Position numbers and translations under genes: made by a program
DNA from: Streptococcus henryi DSM 19005
GTDB lineage: Bacteria; Bacillota; Bacilli; Lactobacillales; Streptococcaceae
Length of the DNA: 33,054 bases
Assembly (NCBI RefSeq): GCF_000376985.1
Contig: NZ_AQYA01000019.1
Span: forward strand, 1-33,054
Direction: 5' to 3'
The notes under the pieces: model-generated
What the model was told of the DNA's origin: nothing
Database searches by the model: none
Seen by the model: the letters and a program-made list of their open reading frames with translations, nothing else
In this document: positions 32,862-33,054 of the stretch, piece by piece
How positions within the stretch are numbered: position 1 is the first letter of the stretch
Layout of the letters: each line of letters starts with the position of its first letter

Positions 32862-32870
32862 ATTATAACA
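32862..32870 (-). promoter_or_regulatory. Extended -10 promoter of the RsmJ-like gene
   Basis: Minus strand TGTTATAAT; the start of transcription falls on or next to A of the ATG (32855). Confidence 0.7.
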
Positions 32871-32944
32871 GACCTTAGATATAAGTTAGCAGTTCAAACT
32901 CATACGTTTGTGTCAAGTTATTCTCGGAAAGTTTTTCAAAAGTC

Positions 32945-33054
32945 CTAAATCCATTTCTTCATTTGTCCAATTGGACTACTTGTTGCACCGTTTAGTGGGA
33001 TAGTCGCACTTGGGATAATATGCTGGTCGTGCTGGCCTTTCTGCAGGAGTTTTC
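32945..33054 (-). CDS. C-terminal end of an unidentified protein (5' end outside window)
   Basis: The longest open frame at the window edge, 35 codons ending in TAG 32945-32947. It reads ...QHIIPSATIPLNGATSSPIG and on to QMKKWI. The other two minus frames close earlier. The residue mix looks protein-like, but I do not recognise the family, and the piece is too short to be sure it is coding. It would be upstream of the RsmJ-like gene on the same strand. Confidence 0.35.
   Translation of the reverse strand, partial: KLLQKGQHDQHIIPSATIPLNGATSSPIGQMKKWI

Noticed and set aside
32965..32976. GTCCAATTGGAC perfect palindrome as operator
   Set aside because: It lies inside the probable C-terminal coding end and is far from any promoter.

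Overview
The window looks like a low-GC Firmicute chromosome, most likely a Streptococcus of the Mitis/Sanguinis type. The evidence is the set of recognisable genes: a fused homocysteine methyltransferase/methylenetetrahydrofolate reductase next to metE behind two streptococcal MET boxes, a fruR-pfkB-fruA operon with a perfect cre site, rpsP-khpA, rimM-trmD, a TrxB-like ferredoxin-NADP reductase, a type B L31 and a Pde2-like DHH phosphodiesterase. Species cannot be fixed from sequence alone.

Layout. 1-3163: 3' part of a beta-glucoside unit (6-phospho-beta-glucosidase cut by the window edge, sugar O-acetyltransferase) with a divergent RpiR-type regulator. 3371-9594: an operon on the minus strand of five membrane-anchored serine hydrolases plus a 41-residue membrane peptide, facing a divergent TetR regulator; this is the most unusual block. 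9626-10637: EamA-type transporter with a GC-rich core. 10653-11815: an HxlR regulator broken by a nonsense codon, divergent from an intact nitroreductase. 11865-13374: an ICMT-like membrane methyltransferase and an XRE regulator with phased direct repeats upstream. 13402-13650: a DUF3781-like gene broken by a nonsense codon. 13770-15571: elaA-like acetyltransferase (apparently leaderless), pde2, rpmE2. 15584-16412: secreted glucosaminidase-domain protein. 16550-20908: metE-metF with MET boxes. 20927-24045: small-protein/MFS/ArsR-like/hypothetical operon. 24115-27867: fructose operon. 28084-31010: rimM-trmD-hydrolase-FNR operon. 31024-31180: tRNA-Glu. 31405-32073: rpsP-khpA. 32094-33054: RsmJ-like methyltransferase (apparently leaderless) and the tail of an unidentified gene.

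How it works together. The housekeeping part (ribosome maturation, tRNA, S16, L31, c-di-AMP turnover) is conventional. The accessory part is built from small regulator-plus-target modules in divergent pairs: RpiR/glucosidase, TetR/hydrolases, HxlR/nitroreductase. Three reading frames are interrupted: a one-base frameshift in the second gene of the hydrolase operon, and nonsense codons in hxlR and in the DUF3781-like gene. All three could be real decay or sequencing errors. Several start codons were moved from the longest open frame on the basis of Shine-Dalgarno position or an overlapping promoter. The repressor of the fructose operon seems to start at AUU.
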